DNA of 59,821 nucleotides, taken from a virus. Shown piece by piece: positions 1 to 6,648 of the stretch. The first letter of the stretch is position 1. The number at the start of each line of letters is the position of its first letter. Made by a program: the position numbers and the translations under genes. The notes beneath the pieces were generated by a model. That model saw only the letters and a program-made list of their open reading frames with translations, did not search any database and was not told where the DNA came from. The stretch covers positions 1-59,821 of IMG/VR virus record IMGVR_UViG_3300032050_000155, one strand, 5' to 3'.

Positions 1-143
1 AATCTCTTCCACTTTTCTACTTCTGTCCGCAGGAGTTCAATCTCATCAGCGGCTTCAGCACAAATAACAAAGTCCTCATGGGATGCTGTACCTTTCCAAT
101 ACGCTTCAGTTTCCCGTAGTCGGGTCACAATGTCATCGCTCAT
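1..143 (-). CDS. DDIVTRLR-family small protein, 3' end outside window
   Basis: The ATG at 143 opens a frame that runs off the left edge (47 codons visible). The translation begins MSDDIVTRLR and later contains AEAADEIELLR, the two conserved blocks shared with the four complete paralogs at 332-655, 648-833, 833-1060 and 1328-1525. The start overlaps the stop of the upstream gene (133-339) by 11 bases, so it is translationally coupled. The function is unknown; the C-terminal part looks helical and Glu/Lys rich. The family call rests on clear sequence repetition within this window. Confidence 0.8.
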   Translation of the reverse strand, partial: MSDDIVTRLRETEAYWKGTASHEDFVICAEAADEIELLRTEVEKWKR

Positions 144-339
144 ACATATCCTCTATCCCGTATGTAACTGTTCCGATGGGGTGAATGAAAGAGCCGAGAC
201 GAGCAACCTCTTTGCGTAGGCGTTCGTTTTCATGTATCAACCTAAAGTTGTCTGCTGATATGGCGTAGTAATCCTTGACTAGGCATGGGTAACACATATT
301 GCCATTCATGTTGACGCAGTTACATTTATCATCATCCAT
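133..339 (-). CDS. Small cysteine-rich protein of the DDIVTRLR array (C-terminal module only)
   Basis: This 68-residue protein has four cysteines in its first 20 residues (CNC...C..C), a possible small metal site, followed by a helical stretch (ENERLRKEVARLG) and the block LGSFIHPIGTVTYG. The last block is almost the same as the C-terminus of the 648-833 product (LGSFLHPIGAVIH), so the gene carries the tail of the family on a different N-terminus. It overlaps its neighbours by 8 and 11 bases in a tightly packed minus-strand operon. No function can be assigned. Confidence 0.7.
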   Translation of the reverse strand: MDDDKCNCVNMNGNMCYPCLVKDYYAISADNFRLIHENERLRKEVARLGSFIHPIGTVTYGIEDMYER

Positions 340-655
340 TATTTACCGCCTTTTCATATGCATCAATAGATGAACAGACATCGCACCAATGATTAGGGGT
401 ACATGGGTCTTGAATAAAAAGATAAAGCCTACGAGCAATGTCTTGCCAGCGTTCAATCTCATCAGCGGCCTCGTGCTCAAGGTGCGGGGAGCGCCAGTCG
501 ACGGTGCAGTCCCCTGAGGTCATGTCGTCGATGAGGTTTCCGCACTCGGCGCATCGCCAGTAGATGACCTCCTCGTGCTTCACGATGTCGGGCGGATAGC
601 GGTGAGGCTTCTGCTGGTGACGGGCTCGAAGTCGGGTCACAATGTCGTCAGTCAC
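332..655 (-). CDS. DDIVTRLR-family protein with zinc-ribbon-like insert
   Basis: I choose the GTG at 655 because it gives VTDDIVTRLR, matching the paralogs, and overlaps the upstream stop (GTGACTGA). The longer frame back to 745 reads through the neighbouring gene. The 107-aa product keeps the N-terminal block and the EAADEIERW block. Between them lies an insert with a CxxC pair (CAECGN) plus a further Cys, and the C-terminus carries CDVC. The tail (ARRLYLFIQ...AYEKAVNNG) resembles that of the 833-1060 product (ARRLYNQYG...DYEQAVKF). The function is unknown. Confidence 0.75.
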   Translation of the reverse strand: MTDDIVTRLRARHQQKPHRYPPDIVKHEEVIYWRCAECGNLIDDMTSGDCTVDWRSPHLEHEAADEIERWQDIARRLYLFIQDPCTPNHWCDVCSSIDAYEKAVNNG

Positions 656-833
656 CGCTAACCGCCTGACTATGGATGACCGCCCCAATAGGGTGAAGAA
701 ACGAGCCGAGACGGACAACTTCGGCGCGTAACCGTTCAATCTCATCAGCGGCTTCAGCCATTGTCAACTCTGGTGTGTCGCCGTCACGCATGAAGTCATA
801 GTTCCGTAGTCGGGTCACAATGTCATCGGTCAT
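648..833 (-). CDS. DDIVTRLR-family small protein
   Basis: This 61-aa protein begins MTDDIVTRLR, continues with MAEAADEIERLRAEVVRLG and ends with SFLHPIGAVIH. It is the clearest compact example of the family: a conserved N-terminal strand/helix, a heptad-like EAADEIERLR helix and a variable tail. The ATG at 833 overlaps the stop codon of the upstream gene (TAATG). Similar short phage proteins are common in databases from memory, but I know of no established role. Confidence 0.8.
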   Translation of the reverse strand: MTDDIVTRLRNYDFMRDGDTPELTMAEAADEIERLRAEVVRLGSFLHPIGAVIHSQAVSGD

Positions 834-1060
834 TAAAATTTCACCGCCTGTTCGTAATCGTTGAGCAGGTAAGCCTCTGCTAAAACTTCACTTCCTCGCT
901 TACCGTACTGGTTATATAAACGCCTCGCTAAGTGAAACCACTTATCACGCTCTAAGCGTAATTGTTCAATCTCGGCAACGGCTTCTTTCATGTCCTCACG
1001 ACTTCCGAAGTAATCGCCGTCAATGCTTGCCCGTAGTCGGGTCACAATGTCATGGCTCAT
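833..1060 (-). CDS. DDIVTRLR-family small protein
   Basis: The start at 1060 (MSHDIVTRLR) is preferred to an in-frame ATG 15 bases upstream because it aligns with the paralogs and overlaps the upstream stop as ATGA. The product is 75 aa, with the block AVAEIEQLRLERDKW and a tail, ARRLYNQYG...LNDYEQAVKF, related to the tail of the 332-655 product. It lies in the same minus-strand operon and its function is unknown. Confidence 0.8.
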   Translation of the reverse strand: MSHDIVTRLRASIDGDYFGSREDMKEAVAEIEQLRLERDKWFHLARRLYNQYGKRGSEVLAEAYLLNDYEQAVKF

Positions 1061-1338
1061 GGATTCTGCGCCCATTCTGTTCTAGGAATCTGGGAGAGTG
1101 GGATTTTATTTAGCCTAGCCATACGCTTGTCCCATTTGACCATCTTTTTGGCTTCTTTCTTGGCTCTAGTTTCAGAAGTCCAGATAGCACCATTCATAGA
1201 TGGGATAAGAAGCGCATGAACGCCGTTTTTACGCATCCGTTCGTTGCGCTCTATGGCTGGAGCAAGATACTGGCGAAATAAATGCTCTCTGTAATACTCG
1301 TAACGGTTACGGGCTTCGGGGTTGAATTTATATCTCAT
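1057..1338 (-). CDS. Small basic protein of unknown function
   Basis: The ATG at 1338 has a strong ribosome site (AAGGAGG) about 5 bases upstream and lies inside the end of the upstream gene. The longer frame to 1455 would overlap that gene by over 100 bases and is rejected. The 93-aa product is rich in Arg, Lys and Tyr (EARNRYEYYREHLFRQYL; KKEAKKMVKWDKRMARLNK), suggesting a helical nucleic-acid-binding protein, but no family is recognised. It is the only non-DDIVTRLR gene inside the array. Confidence 0.7.
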   Translation of the reverse strand: MRYKFNPEARNRYEYYREHLFRQYLAPAIERNERMRKNGVHALLIPSMNGAIWTSETRAKKEAKKMVKWDKRMARLNKIPLSQIPRTEWAQNP

Positions 1339-1525
1339 CACACACCTCCTTGTGTTCGCAGTGTACGCCACGCTCCGATAGTTCCCATTCGTGAACAAGT
1401 GCCTTGATTTGCTCCCGTAGGCGTTCAATCTCATCCATAGCCTCTTGAACTTCACGAGCCATAATCGGGTTACCCATCAACACTTCCCGTAAATCTCGTA
1501 GTCGGGTCACAATGTCATCCTGCAT
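1328..1525 (-). CDS. DDIVTRLR-family small protein, first gene of the array
   Basis: This 65-aa product starts MQDDIVTRLR and contains EAMDEIERLREQ, with a tail holding a C-E-H-K-E-V-C pattern. It is the most upstream member of the minus-strand array, so the operon promoter should lie between 1526 and about 1640, an A/T-rich stretch in which I see no convincing -35/-10 pair. The function is unknown. Confidence 0.78.
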   Translation of the reverse strand: MQDDIVTRLRDLREVLMGNPIMAREVQEAMDEIERLREQIKALVHEWELSERGVHCEHKEVCDEI

Positions 1526-1643
1526 CCATTTTTTCCTGTTCTTTTTTGTTGCGTCTAACTTCTAAAAAAATAGTCACAACTAAATTAATAATTCCTATCG
1601 ACCATCCTATTAGGTACTTAAGCACATGTCTCCTCTGTTTGGT

Positions 1644-1714
1644 TGGGAAACAAGGACTCGAACCCTGAATAACTGGACCAGAACCAGTTGTGTTGCCAAT
1701 TACACCATTTCCCA
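1644..1714 (-). tRNA. tRNA-Gln (CTG)
   Basis: The reverse complement folds into a 7-bp acceptor stem (TGGGAAA/TTTCCCA), a T arm with GTTCGAGTC and an anticodon arm ACTGG-TTCTGGT-CCAGT, giving anticodon CTG. CCA is formed by the end of the acceptor stem itself. The gene is the first of a spread-out minus-strand tRNA group and lies 4 bases from tRNA-Pro. Confidence 0.9.
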
Positions 1715-1718
1715 GTGG

Positions 1719-1792
1719 TCCGAACGGCAGGATTTGAACCTGCGACCCCCTGCTCCCAAAGCAGGTGCGCTACCAAGCTGCGCTACGTTCGG
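1719..1792 (-). tRNA. tRNA-Pro (TGG)
   Basis: The reverse complement has acceptor CCGAACG/CGTTCGG, a standard D arm with AGCGCAGCTTGGTAGCGC, an anticodon arm CCTGC-TTTGGGA-GCAGG (anticodon TGG) and a T loop GGTTCAAATCC. It reads all CCN or mainly CCA codons. Between its 5' end and the next plus-strand gene (1898) lie about 100 bases with no recognisable feature. Confidence 0.93.
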
Positions 1793-1897
1793 CTTTGTCA
1801 GCAGTATACGCGTTGTTGTGCTGAGCGGCTACCGCCGTGATTATTTTCAGAATGTTATTATTAATTGTTCGTTGTTACTAGAACAGAATTGGATATT

Positions 1898-3289
1898 ATG
1901 CTCCTTAAATCACGTAACCTCAAAAGTGCTGCGCTAGCTATCGTCCTTCTTCTTACGGCAGCTGTTGGGTTAACCCAATCAGCTCCAAAATCAACAGTTT
2001 ATGCAAGTGCTAGCAGTGGTGGGCCTATTGTTCTTGATGGAATGGACCCCGTTTGTCACGCGTCATATAACGAAAATACCGACCAATACATTGCCAAGGT
2101 CCTGAAAAGTGTTTATGACCAGTCAATAATGCCGTCAAACACCGGGAAGATTGCAATTCTTGGAATCTCTAACCCATTAAGTGCGGGTGGGTGTGGAGGA
2201 AACTGGAACACCTTCTTAAGCGGTGATTTTTCTTCTGAATTTTCTACAGCTCCAGTTTATGAGTTTATTACGACGGCTGCAGAGTTAGAGACCTTCTTTT
2301 CAACCACCATCTCCTCTGCTCCGCCAAAAATGCTATGGATTCCTGATGATTGGAGTCGCTCTGGTGCAGTCAGCTCAATATTCACCGCCAATGCAGAGAA
2401 AATAGCTGACTTCGTTAATTCTGGTGGCGGATTGTTTGCAAATTACAATCCATATGGTTGGCTTACCGCCCTTCTTCCTGGTGCTGTATTCAATGACGGA
2501 GGATGCAATGGTGGTCCAGAGGCGACGGCTGATGGAAACACGGACTTCGGCCTAACTAACTCAATTGTTGCAGCCTGCTGGCATGGGTATTTCACTGGAA
2601 ATCTTGGGACACTAAAGACCCTGGTTGACTACCCATATCCAGGCCCAACCTCACCACGTGTTGCTGTTTCCGTTGGTGGTGGAGAAGTTTCACTACCAAG
2701 CTCATTCACCTTGTCTATTAGTCCAGATAATCCAGCCGCCGGAACACCTTTAACGATTACCGCCACGGCCCAGACGCTTGCTGGTGTGCCACAGACTGGC
2801 GTCTCTGTAAGCATCACAGTTACCGGTGGACCAGATGCTGGTCAAACATTTACAGCAACAACCGATTCTTCCGGAATAGCAACAATAACAATTAATACGT
2901 CTTCAACTGGAACAAATGTTTATACGGCAACAGCAACCGTTAACGGTGTTGTTAAGACCGTTTCTATTACGGTGACCTGGGCTCCAGCTCCAGAAACAAC
3001 CGTGCCAGAAACTACCGTTCCGGAAACAACCGTTCCGGAAACCACCGTTCCAGAAACAACCGTGCCAGAGACAACTATTCCAGAACCGGAAACAACAGTT
3101 CCTGTTCCAACCACCGTTGAGCCGCCAGTGGATTCCCCAACAACAACCCATGACCACTCGTCACATGAGCATGGACCGCTTCCGGAAACTGGAGCCAATA
3201 GCCGCTCACCAATGAGGGTAGCTGCACTTCTGGTGGCTGCAGGTCTTTTGATTGTTGCGATTCGCAGAAGGCTCACCTCAAAAGACTAA
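1898..3289 (+). CDS. Secreted sortase-type (LPETG) surface protein with Ig-like domain
   Basis: The 463-aa product starts at the ATG at 1898; an upstream TTG (1865) would add 11 residues in front of the signal peptide. Residues 1-37 form a signal peptide ending in an A-S-A-like site. Residues 40-240 form an unrecognised alpha/beta-looking domain with several Cys and Gly-rich loops. Residues 245-345 resemble a bacterial Ig-like (Big) domain. Then come six PETTV repeats, a His-rich HDHSSHEHG segment, the sorting signal LPETG at 428-432, a hydrophobic helix and a positive tail (RRRL). Known biology predicts export and covalent attachment to peptidoglycan by a host sortase. This is unusual for a phage gene, and a surface-masking or superinfection role is only an inference. 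Confidence 0.88.
   Translation: MLLKSRNLKSAALAIVLLLTAAVGLTQSAPKSTVYASASSGGPIVLDGMDPVCHASYNENTDQYIAKVLKSVYDQSIMPSNTGKIAILGISNPLSAGGCGGNWNTFLSGDFSSEFSTAPVYEFITTAAELETFFSTTISSAPPKMLWIPDDWSRSGAVSSIFTANAEKIADFVNSGGGLFANYNPYGWLTALLPGAVFNDGGCNGGPEATADGNTDFGLTNSIVAACWHGYFTGNLGTLKTLVDYPYPGPTSPRVAVSVGGGEVSLPSSFTLSISPDNPAAGTPLTITATAQTLAGVPQTGVSVSITVTGGPDAGQTFTATTDSSGIATITINTSSTGTNVYTATATVNGVVKTVSITVTWAPAPETTVPETTVPETTVPETTVPETTVPETTIPEPETTVPVPTTVEPPVDSPTTTHDHSSHEHGPLPETGANSRSPMRVAALLVAAGLLIVAIRRRLTSKD
2990..3084 (+). repeat. 15-bp tandem coding repeat (PETTV linker)
   Basis: About six copies of a 15-base unit encode Pro-Glu-Thr-Thr-Val, the last with Ile. Third positions vary between copies (CCAGAAAC, CCGGAAAC), so selection appears to act on the protein. 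The segment is a rigid wall-spanning stalk between the Ig-like domain and the LPETG signal. Confidence 0.9.
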
Positions 3290-3525
3290 GAGTTTTTTGA
3301 TTCCTTTTGCCCCTGTGAATAAATTGCGTAATCGATAACCTGCTCCAGCGAGGAGTGCTGTTCACCGAGGTACTTATTCTCCCCGATGATGGTGGCAAGA
3401 AATCCAGCGATATCTTTCCACATCTGAACTTCGTTTTTTAGATTAGTGATTGTTTCGGCAGCTGTGAGAAATGACTTAAGCCCATGTTCCCAATGCAGTT
3501 CAACTAAGTGGTCCTCTAGGTTCAT
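3286..3525 (-). CDS. Hypothetical protein, 79 aa
   Basis: The product begins MNLEDHLVELHWEHG and is mostly helical, with a block KNEVQMWKDIAGFLATIIGE that resembles the 'qWkdiA..l' helix of the 332-655 and 3529-3696 products. Its stop codon overlaps the stop of the convergent LPETG gene by 3 bases and no terminator is visible at the junction. The function is unknown. Confidence 0.65.
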   Translation of the reverse strand: MNLEDHLVELHWEHGLKSFLTAAETITNLKNEVQMWKDIAGFLATIIGENKYLGEQHSSLEQVIDYAIYSQGQKESKNS

Positions 3526-3528
3526 TCT

Positions 3529-3696
3529 TTATTCGTCCATTTCGTGATTTCGCATGTCAAAAAATGGCTTCAACTCTTCTTCGGTTGCGCCACGTGCATA
3601 TGCTACAAGAAACATTTTTTCTGCAAGAATCTTCCACTGCTCAAGCCTATGCTGAGTCTGTAGGTAGCGGGAATAGGTGACCGACCCCTCACCCAT
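3529..3696 (-). CDS. Hypothetical protein, 55 aa
   Basis: I choose the ATG at 3696 because it overlaps the upstream stop as ATGGGTGA; upstream in-frame starts would overlap the preceding gene by up to 65 bases. The product contains HRLEQWKILAEKMFLVAYARG, the same type of 'W..la..l' helix seen in several small proteins of this region, and an acidic tail. No family is recognised. Confidence 0.6.
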   Translation of the reverse strand: MGEGSVTYSRYLQTQHRLEQWKILAEKMFLVAYARGATEEELKPFFDMRNHEMDE

Positions 3697-3901
3697 TGTC
3701 ATCATCAGCAATCTCGTAATCATCCATGCTTTCCACGGTGTTGCGAAGTTCATCTTCGGTCATGGATGCGGCTTTATCGCTGATACTGAAAATCCATTCA
3801 CCATCTTCACGTATTCGAGCTTCAATTAGTCCAGCACGATATAAAGACCAAATATCTTTATGAAGGTCATTCATGTTGTACCCATTGTTATCTTGTGTCA
3901 C
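3689..3901 (-). CDS. Small acidic protein, winged-helix-like
   Basis: The start is the GTG at 3901, preceded by AGGAG at good spacing. The 70-aa product has the pattern LHKDIWSLYRAGLIEARIREDGEWIFSIS, which resembles a winged-helix (helix, turn, beta wing) fold, followed by an acidic tail ending in DDDNG. The DNA-binding idea is inference from this pattern only. The gene lies directly downstream of tRNA-Leu on the same strand. Confidence 0.65.
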   Translation of the reverse strand: MTQDNNGYNMNDLHKDIWSLYRAGLIEARIREDGEWIFSISDKAASMTEDELRNTVESMDDYEIADDDNG

Positions 3902-3926
3902 TTTCCTCTCCTTCTGTTTCTTGTTG

Positions 3927-4006
3927 TGGGCAAGGAGGGACTCGAACCCTCACTCCTAAGAACTGGTACCTAAAACCAGCGCGTCTGCCAATTCCGCCAC
4001 TCGCCC
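3927..4006 (-). tRNA. tRNA-Leu (TAG)
   Basis: The reverse complement gives a class II tRNA: acceptor GGGCGAG/CTTGCCC (one G-T pair), D arm with TGGCGGAATTGGCAGACGC, anticodon arm CTGGT-TTTAGGT-ACCAG (anticodon TAG), a long variable arm and T loop GGTTCGAGTCC. It reads CUA/CUN Leu codons. Confidence 0.93.
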
Positions 4007-4012
4007 TATTTG

Positions 4013-4645
4013 TTACTCGGTATCTATCCCGTAATGATATCTGTCATCGTCGGACGTTCTCCACTTAGAGGCATCCTCGACATCCCATTGTCTAGTATTT
4101 ATTAGACGGTCAATCAAGTTACCTTTTTTGGTTGTAAATGACGGGTCAAACATTCTGACCCTATTATTTGGCTGAATTGCAAAATTGCCATCATCTCTTA
4201 GAATTACATGGCCACATTTGTGTTGCCCCGGATTCATGCTGAATCCAGCATTTGTCTGGTTGTCCTCGGGGTGATGCCAATCAAGAGTGAACAGGTATTT
4301 ACCACTGACAAACTCTCCAGACCTGGAGACATACGTCATTCTCATGTTCCTCATGGCCTGGAATTCCGTAACAGTCACATATGGGCTGAATGAGTTCCAA
4401 AGAACAAGTTCGTGAATATCAACCTCTTTTGTTCCCGGTTCTGCACAGAATGCACTTATTGGCATTCTCCACCAAACACCACCATCCTCCATTAGAAAGT
4501 GAAATAGAGGGCTCCGTCCCTGTATTGAGGCAACACCAAAAATCATGCATGGGAAGTATTTATCGTGTGAATCTTTCTGATTCCTTAGATAATTGCCACG
4601 TACGTAACATTCGATTGCGGGAATATTGGCATTCAGTTCTGGCAT
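4013..4645 (-). CDS. Conserved phage protein of unknown function, 210 aa
   Basis: The product (MPELNANIPAIECYVRGNYL...) has regularly spaced aromatic residues and motifs such as FPCMIFGVASIQGRSPLFHFLMEDG and RMPISAFC. From memory, a related family of unknown function occurs in tailed phages including marine T4-like phages; this could not be checked. No catalytic motif, signal peptide or membrane segment is seen. It is followed by tRNA-Leu and preceded by the metallophosphoesterase gene on the same strand. Confidence 0.7.
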   Translation of the reverse strand: MPELNANIPAIECYVRGNYLRNQKDSHDKYFPCMIFGVASIQGRSPLFHFLMEDGGVWWRMPISAFCAEPGTKEVDIHELVLWNSFSPYVTVTEFQAMRNMRMTYVSRSGEFVSGKYLFTLDWHHPEDNQTNAGFSMNPGQHKCGHVILRDDGNFAIQPNNRVRMFDPSFTTKKGNLIDRLINTRQWDVEDASKWRTSDDDRYHYGIDTE

Positions 4646-4663
4646 GTGAAAAACACTAGCACC

Positions 4664-5587
4664 CTACTTGGTGCAGGTGATTGAACGCGAGTCCAGGATA
4701 TTTCCATCAATATCAATGAAATATGTATTGACAGTCTTTCCACGAATCTCGAGAACAAGTACTCCATGCTCATCATCAATCATCTTCATTGACCCTGGAA
4801 TTGGTTGACCAACACTTCTGAGACCCTTACCGCCAGTTCCAACGACAAACTGAATTGGCTCCATGTCTATTCCCTTATAGGTCTCAAATCTCTCATAATG
4901 GTGGTCATGCGCTGTAAGCACTAGCGGAACATTATTGCCATCCATCAGGTCAAAGATTTCGGAAACAACCATGTTGCTGCCATGGTTTCCTGAAGAGTAT
5001 CTAGGTTGATGCATCATTGGAATTACACACTGCTGACCATATTTGTTTAGCTCAGCTCCGAACCATGCGTATTGCTCTGAATCACGAGAACAGTCAACGT
5101 CACTGCACTGGTCATTGGTATTAAGGCCAACAAGAACCCAGTCGTTGTTGAGAAGTCTTGAGTAATACCCGGATGTTCCAAAGCGCTCACCCCACTTGGC
5201 GTAGTAACCACGCGCCCCACCTTCTGCATACTCATGATTCCCAGGGATGGGCATTGAGATTGGAATAATGTCTTGCCAAATAATGCCGAAGTTTCTATCG
5301 AAGTTTTCAACCGTATGGCTGTTGTACTGAATATCCCCAAGAAGAAGGGCATAGTCGGGGTCAATGGTTCTTACTAACTGAGCCACCCGCTCATCAGCAC
5401 AGTCATAATCTCCAGAATTCCTTTGCGCCTGACTGCAGGAAATGTCACCAACCGCGACAAGGGTCAGGACCTCTTCAACCTGTGGTTCAGTTGTTGTACT
5501 GGCTTGCTCTGCGTCATCGGAAGAGCTACTGCATGCTGCAAGCAAAACGCTAGAAGCAATCGCTACAGAAATGATTTTCTTCTTCAT
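4664..5587 (-). CDS. Lipoprotein metallophosphoesterase (calcineurin-like)
   Basis: The ATG at 5587 has GGAGGG 7 bases upstream; the frame extends to 5632 but that start lacks a ribosome site. The 307-aa product has a lipoprotein signal (basic KKK, hydrophobic core, lipobox LAAC at residues 16-19) and a Ser-rich linker. The metallophosphoesterase motifs follow in order: VAVGDIS, LLGDIQY, PGNHEY, MMHQPRYS and TAHDHHYER. The fold is that of secreted purple-acid-phosphatase-like enzymes, acting on phosphomonoesters or diesters outside the membrane. Its own promoter is predicted at 5620-5648. It lies beside a second exported lipoprotein that also acts on phosphodiesters. The substrate is unknown. 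Confidence 0.88.
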   Translation of the reverse strand: MKKKIISVAIASSVLLAACSSSSDDAEQASTTTEPQVEEVLTLVAVGDISCSQAQRNSGDYDCADERVAQLVRTIDPDYALLLGDIQYNSHTVENFDRNFGIIWQDIIPISMPIPGNHEYAEGGARGYYAKWGERFGTSGYYSRLLNNDWVLVGLNTNDQCSDVDCSRDSEQYAWFGAELNKYGQQCVIPMMHQPRYSSGNHGSNMVVSEIFDLMDGNNVPLVLTAHDHHYERFETYKGIDMEPIQFVVGTGGKGLRSVGQPIPGSMKMIDDEHGVLVLEIRGKTVNTYFIDIDGNILDSRSITCTK

Positions 5588-5619
5588 TGAATTACCCTCC
5601 ATGGGTCTAGGTATTTGGA

Positions 5620-5648
5620 ATATTACATGCATCTGTTGACAACATCAA
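5620..5648 (-). promoter_or_regulatory. Predicted promoter for the metallophosphoesterase gene
   Basis: On the minus strand a -35 box TTGATG (5643-5648) is separated by 17 bases from a -10 box TAATAT (5620-5625). Transcription would start near 5613, about 25 bases before the ATG and upstream of its ribosome site. Confidence 0.55.
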
Positions 5649-5653
5649 CACGA

Positions 5654-6451
5654 CTAGCCACTGGTGACGTAAATAATGTCACCGTTTGTGCGCTCTCTCC
5701 CCCTGCCAAGTGGGTTATTTACTACCAAACCCTTGCTGTACATCACGGACGAGCCCCCACCATCAAGGTTGTAGGCGGTTTTACAACCCTGAGAAGCGAA
5801 TAGTTCAGCGAACTCCCCAAGAGTCATGCCCATGCTGTATCCAGGGCTTCTACCATCAACAACTATAAGTACAAACTTATTTTTTTCAACCATACAAATC
5901 CCTGTTCTTGGATGTCGGCCATTTATAGACCTGCCAGTATCGACCTCGTAATAGTCGTCGATGCCTTCTGGAATTTGCCATTCATCTATGAGCACTGGCC
6001 CGAATGAAAATGAATTTAGGACACCAGCCGCATTAAGTGACTCTACGGATATTTCTTTTTCTTTGTAGATAATCATTTCCCCAGATGAAGTTATGGACAT
6101 CCCATCACGCTTCGGCTTGTTTATGAGGACTTTTCCACCCCTGATAATCACGCCATTATTTCGATATGTAAAGAAATCACCATTGATAGCCAGCTCTGCC
6201 CCGGCATCTCTTGCCACCTCAGATGTATGACCCCTGGCGACCATTGAACCCATATCTCGCGGGTCTCCAAGCTCCACTTCCGCAACATAATAGGTAACGG
6301 CTTCTTTGCCGCTACCAACAGACCTCGTTGTAATGGATATTGCTGTTTTATCTTCAATTGTGGTTGAAGTCTGCTGAATGTCAACACTTTTCGAGCTGCA
6401 CGATGCAAGCAGAAAACTGAACCCAATAACGATGGTCAATCGCTTATTCAC
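5654..6451 (-). CDS. Lipoprotein phosphodiester glycosidase (NAGPA domain)
   Basis: The start is the GTG at 6451 (VNKRLTIVIG) with AAGGA 7 bases upstream. The frame continues to 6553 only because tRNA-Ser happens to be open, giving the well-known spurious MAERPNAPVLKTG peptide. The 265-aa product has a lipoprotein signal with lipobox LASC near residue 17 and then the phosphodiester glycosidase domain: AINGDFF, RHPRTGI, VVDGRSPGYSMGMTLGEFA, NLDGGGSSVMY and ERTNGDIIYV. Members of this family cleave sugar-1-phosphodiester bonds (human NAGPA removes GlcNAc from phosphodiesters; bacterial members act in envelope metabolism). In a phage it may trim host wall glycopolymers, which is inference. Confidence 0.9.
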   Translation of the reverse strand: MNKRLTIVIGFSFLLASCSSKSVDIQQTSTTIEDKTAISITTRSVGSGKEAVTYYVAEVELGDPRDMGSMVARGHTSEVARDAGAELAINGDFFTYRNNGVIIRGGKVLINKPKRDGMSITSSGEMIIYKEKEISVESLNAAGVLNSFSFGPVLIDEWQIPEGIDDYYEVDTGRSINGRHPRTGICMVEKNKFVLIVVDGRSPGYSMGMTLGEFAELFASQGCKTAYNLDGGGSSVMYSKGLVVNNPLGRGRERTNGDIIYVTSG

Positions 6452-6469
6452 AGTGTCATCCTTGTGTAC

Positions 6470-6559
6470 TGGCGGAAGAGGAGGGATTTGAACCCCCGGT
6501 CCGCGCAAACGGACTCCTGTTTTCAAGACAGGTGCATTCGGCCGCTCTGCCACTCTTCC
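6470..6559 (-). tRNA. tRNA-Ser (TGA), CCA encoded
   Basis: The reverse complement has acceptor GGAAGAG/CTCTTCC, discriminator G and an encoded CCA. The D arm contains TGGCAGAGCGGCC. The anticodon arm is CCTGT-CTTGAAA-ACAGG (anticodon TGA). A long variable arm (TCCGTTTGCGCGGA) and a T loop GGTTCAAATCC complete the class II fold. It reads UCA/UCN. Confidence 0.95.
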
Positions 6560-6574
6560 AGATTCTTATGTTAG

Positions 6575-6648
6575 TGGGCCCTGTGGGACTTGAACCCACG
6601 ACCAACGGATTATGAGTCCGGCGCTCTAACCAACTGAGCTAAGGGCCC
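6575..6648 (-). tRNA. tRNA with CAT anticodon (Met or lysidine-type Ile)
   Basis: The reverse complement has acceptor GGGCCCT/AGGGCCC, D arm TTAGCTCAGTTGGTTAGAGC, loop CTCATAA with anticodon CAT and T loop GGTTCAAGTCC. The CTCATAA context is shared by elongator tRNA-Met and by tRNA-Ile2, whose CAT is modified to read AUA. Sequence alone does not decide between them. Confidence 0.9.

Larger units (their letters stand above)
114..1525 (-). repeat. Dispersed direct repeats at the starts of the DDIVTRLR genes
   Basis: A block containing GTCGGGTCACAATGTC (plus-strand orientation) occurs at about 114-143, 624-655, 803-833, 1031-1060 and 1497-1525, covering the first codons of each paralog with nearly no nucleotide change. 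A second block, GTTCAATCTCATC, recurs near 34-59, 451-475, 734-758 and, diverged, near 968 and 1428. Identity is high in these short blocks while the sequence between them differs. That pattern suggests module exchange through the repeats rather than simple tandem duplication. Confidence 0.85.

Noticed and set aside
1626-1937. 103-codon plus-strand frame over two tRNA genes
   Set aside because: It lies on the antisense of tRNA-Gln and tRNA-Pro and has no ribosome site.
2990-3084. Short tandem repeats as a possible CRISPR array
   Set aside because: Units are contiguous 15-bp codon repeats without spacers, inside a protein linker. The 9-bp and 18-bp repeats elsewhere are likewise coding.
3280-3300. 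Terminator at the LPETG gene end (T-run after the stop)
   Set aside because: The T-run is there but no stem of more than three pairs precedes it.
6452-6553. N-terminal extension of the phosphodiester glycosidase (MAERPNAPVLKTG...)
   Set aside because: It is the translation of tRNA-Ser on the same strand, a known annotation artefact; the GTG at 6451 has a ribosome site and a lipoprotein signal.
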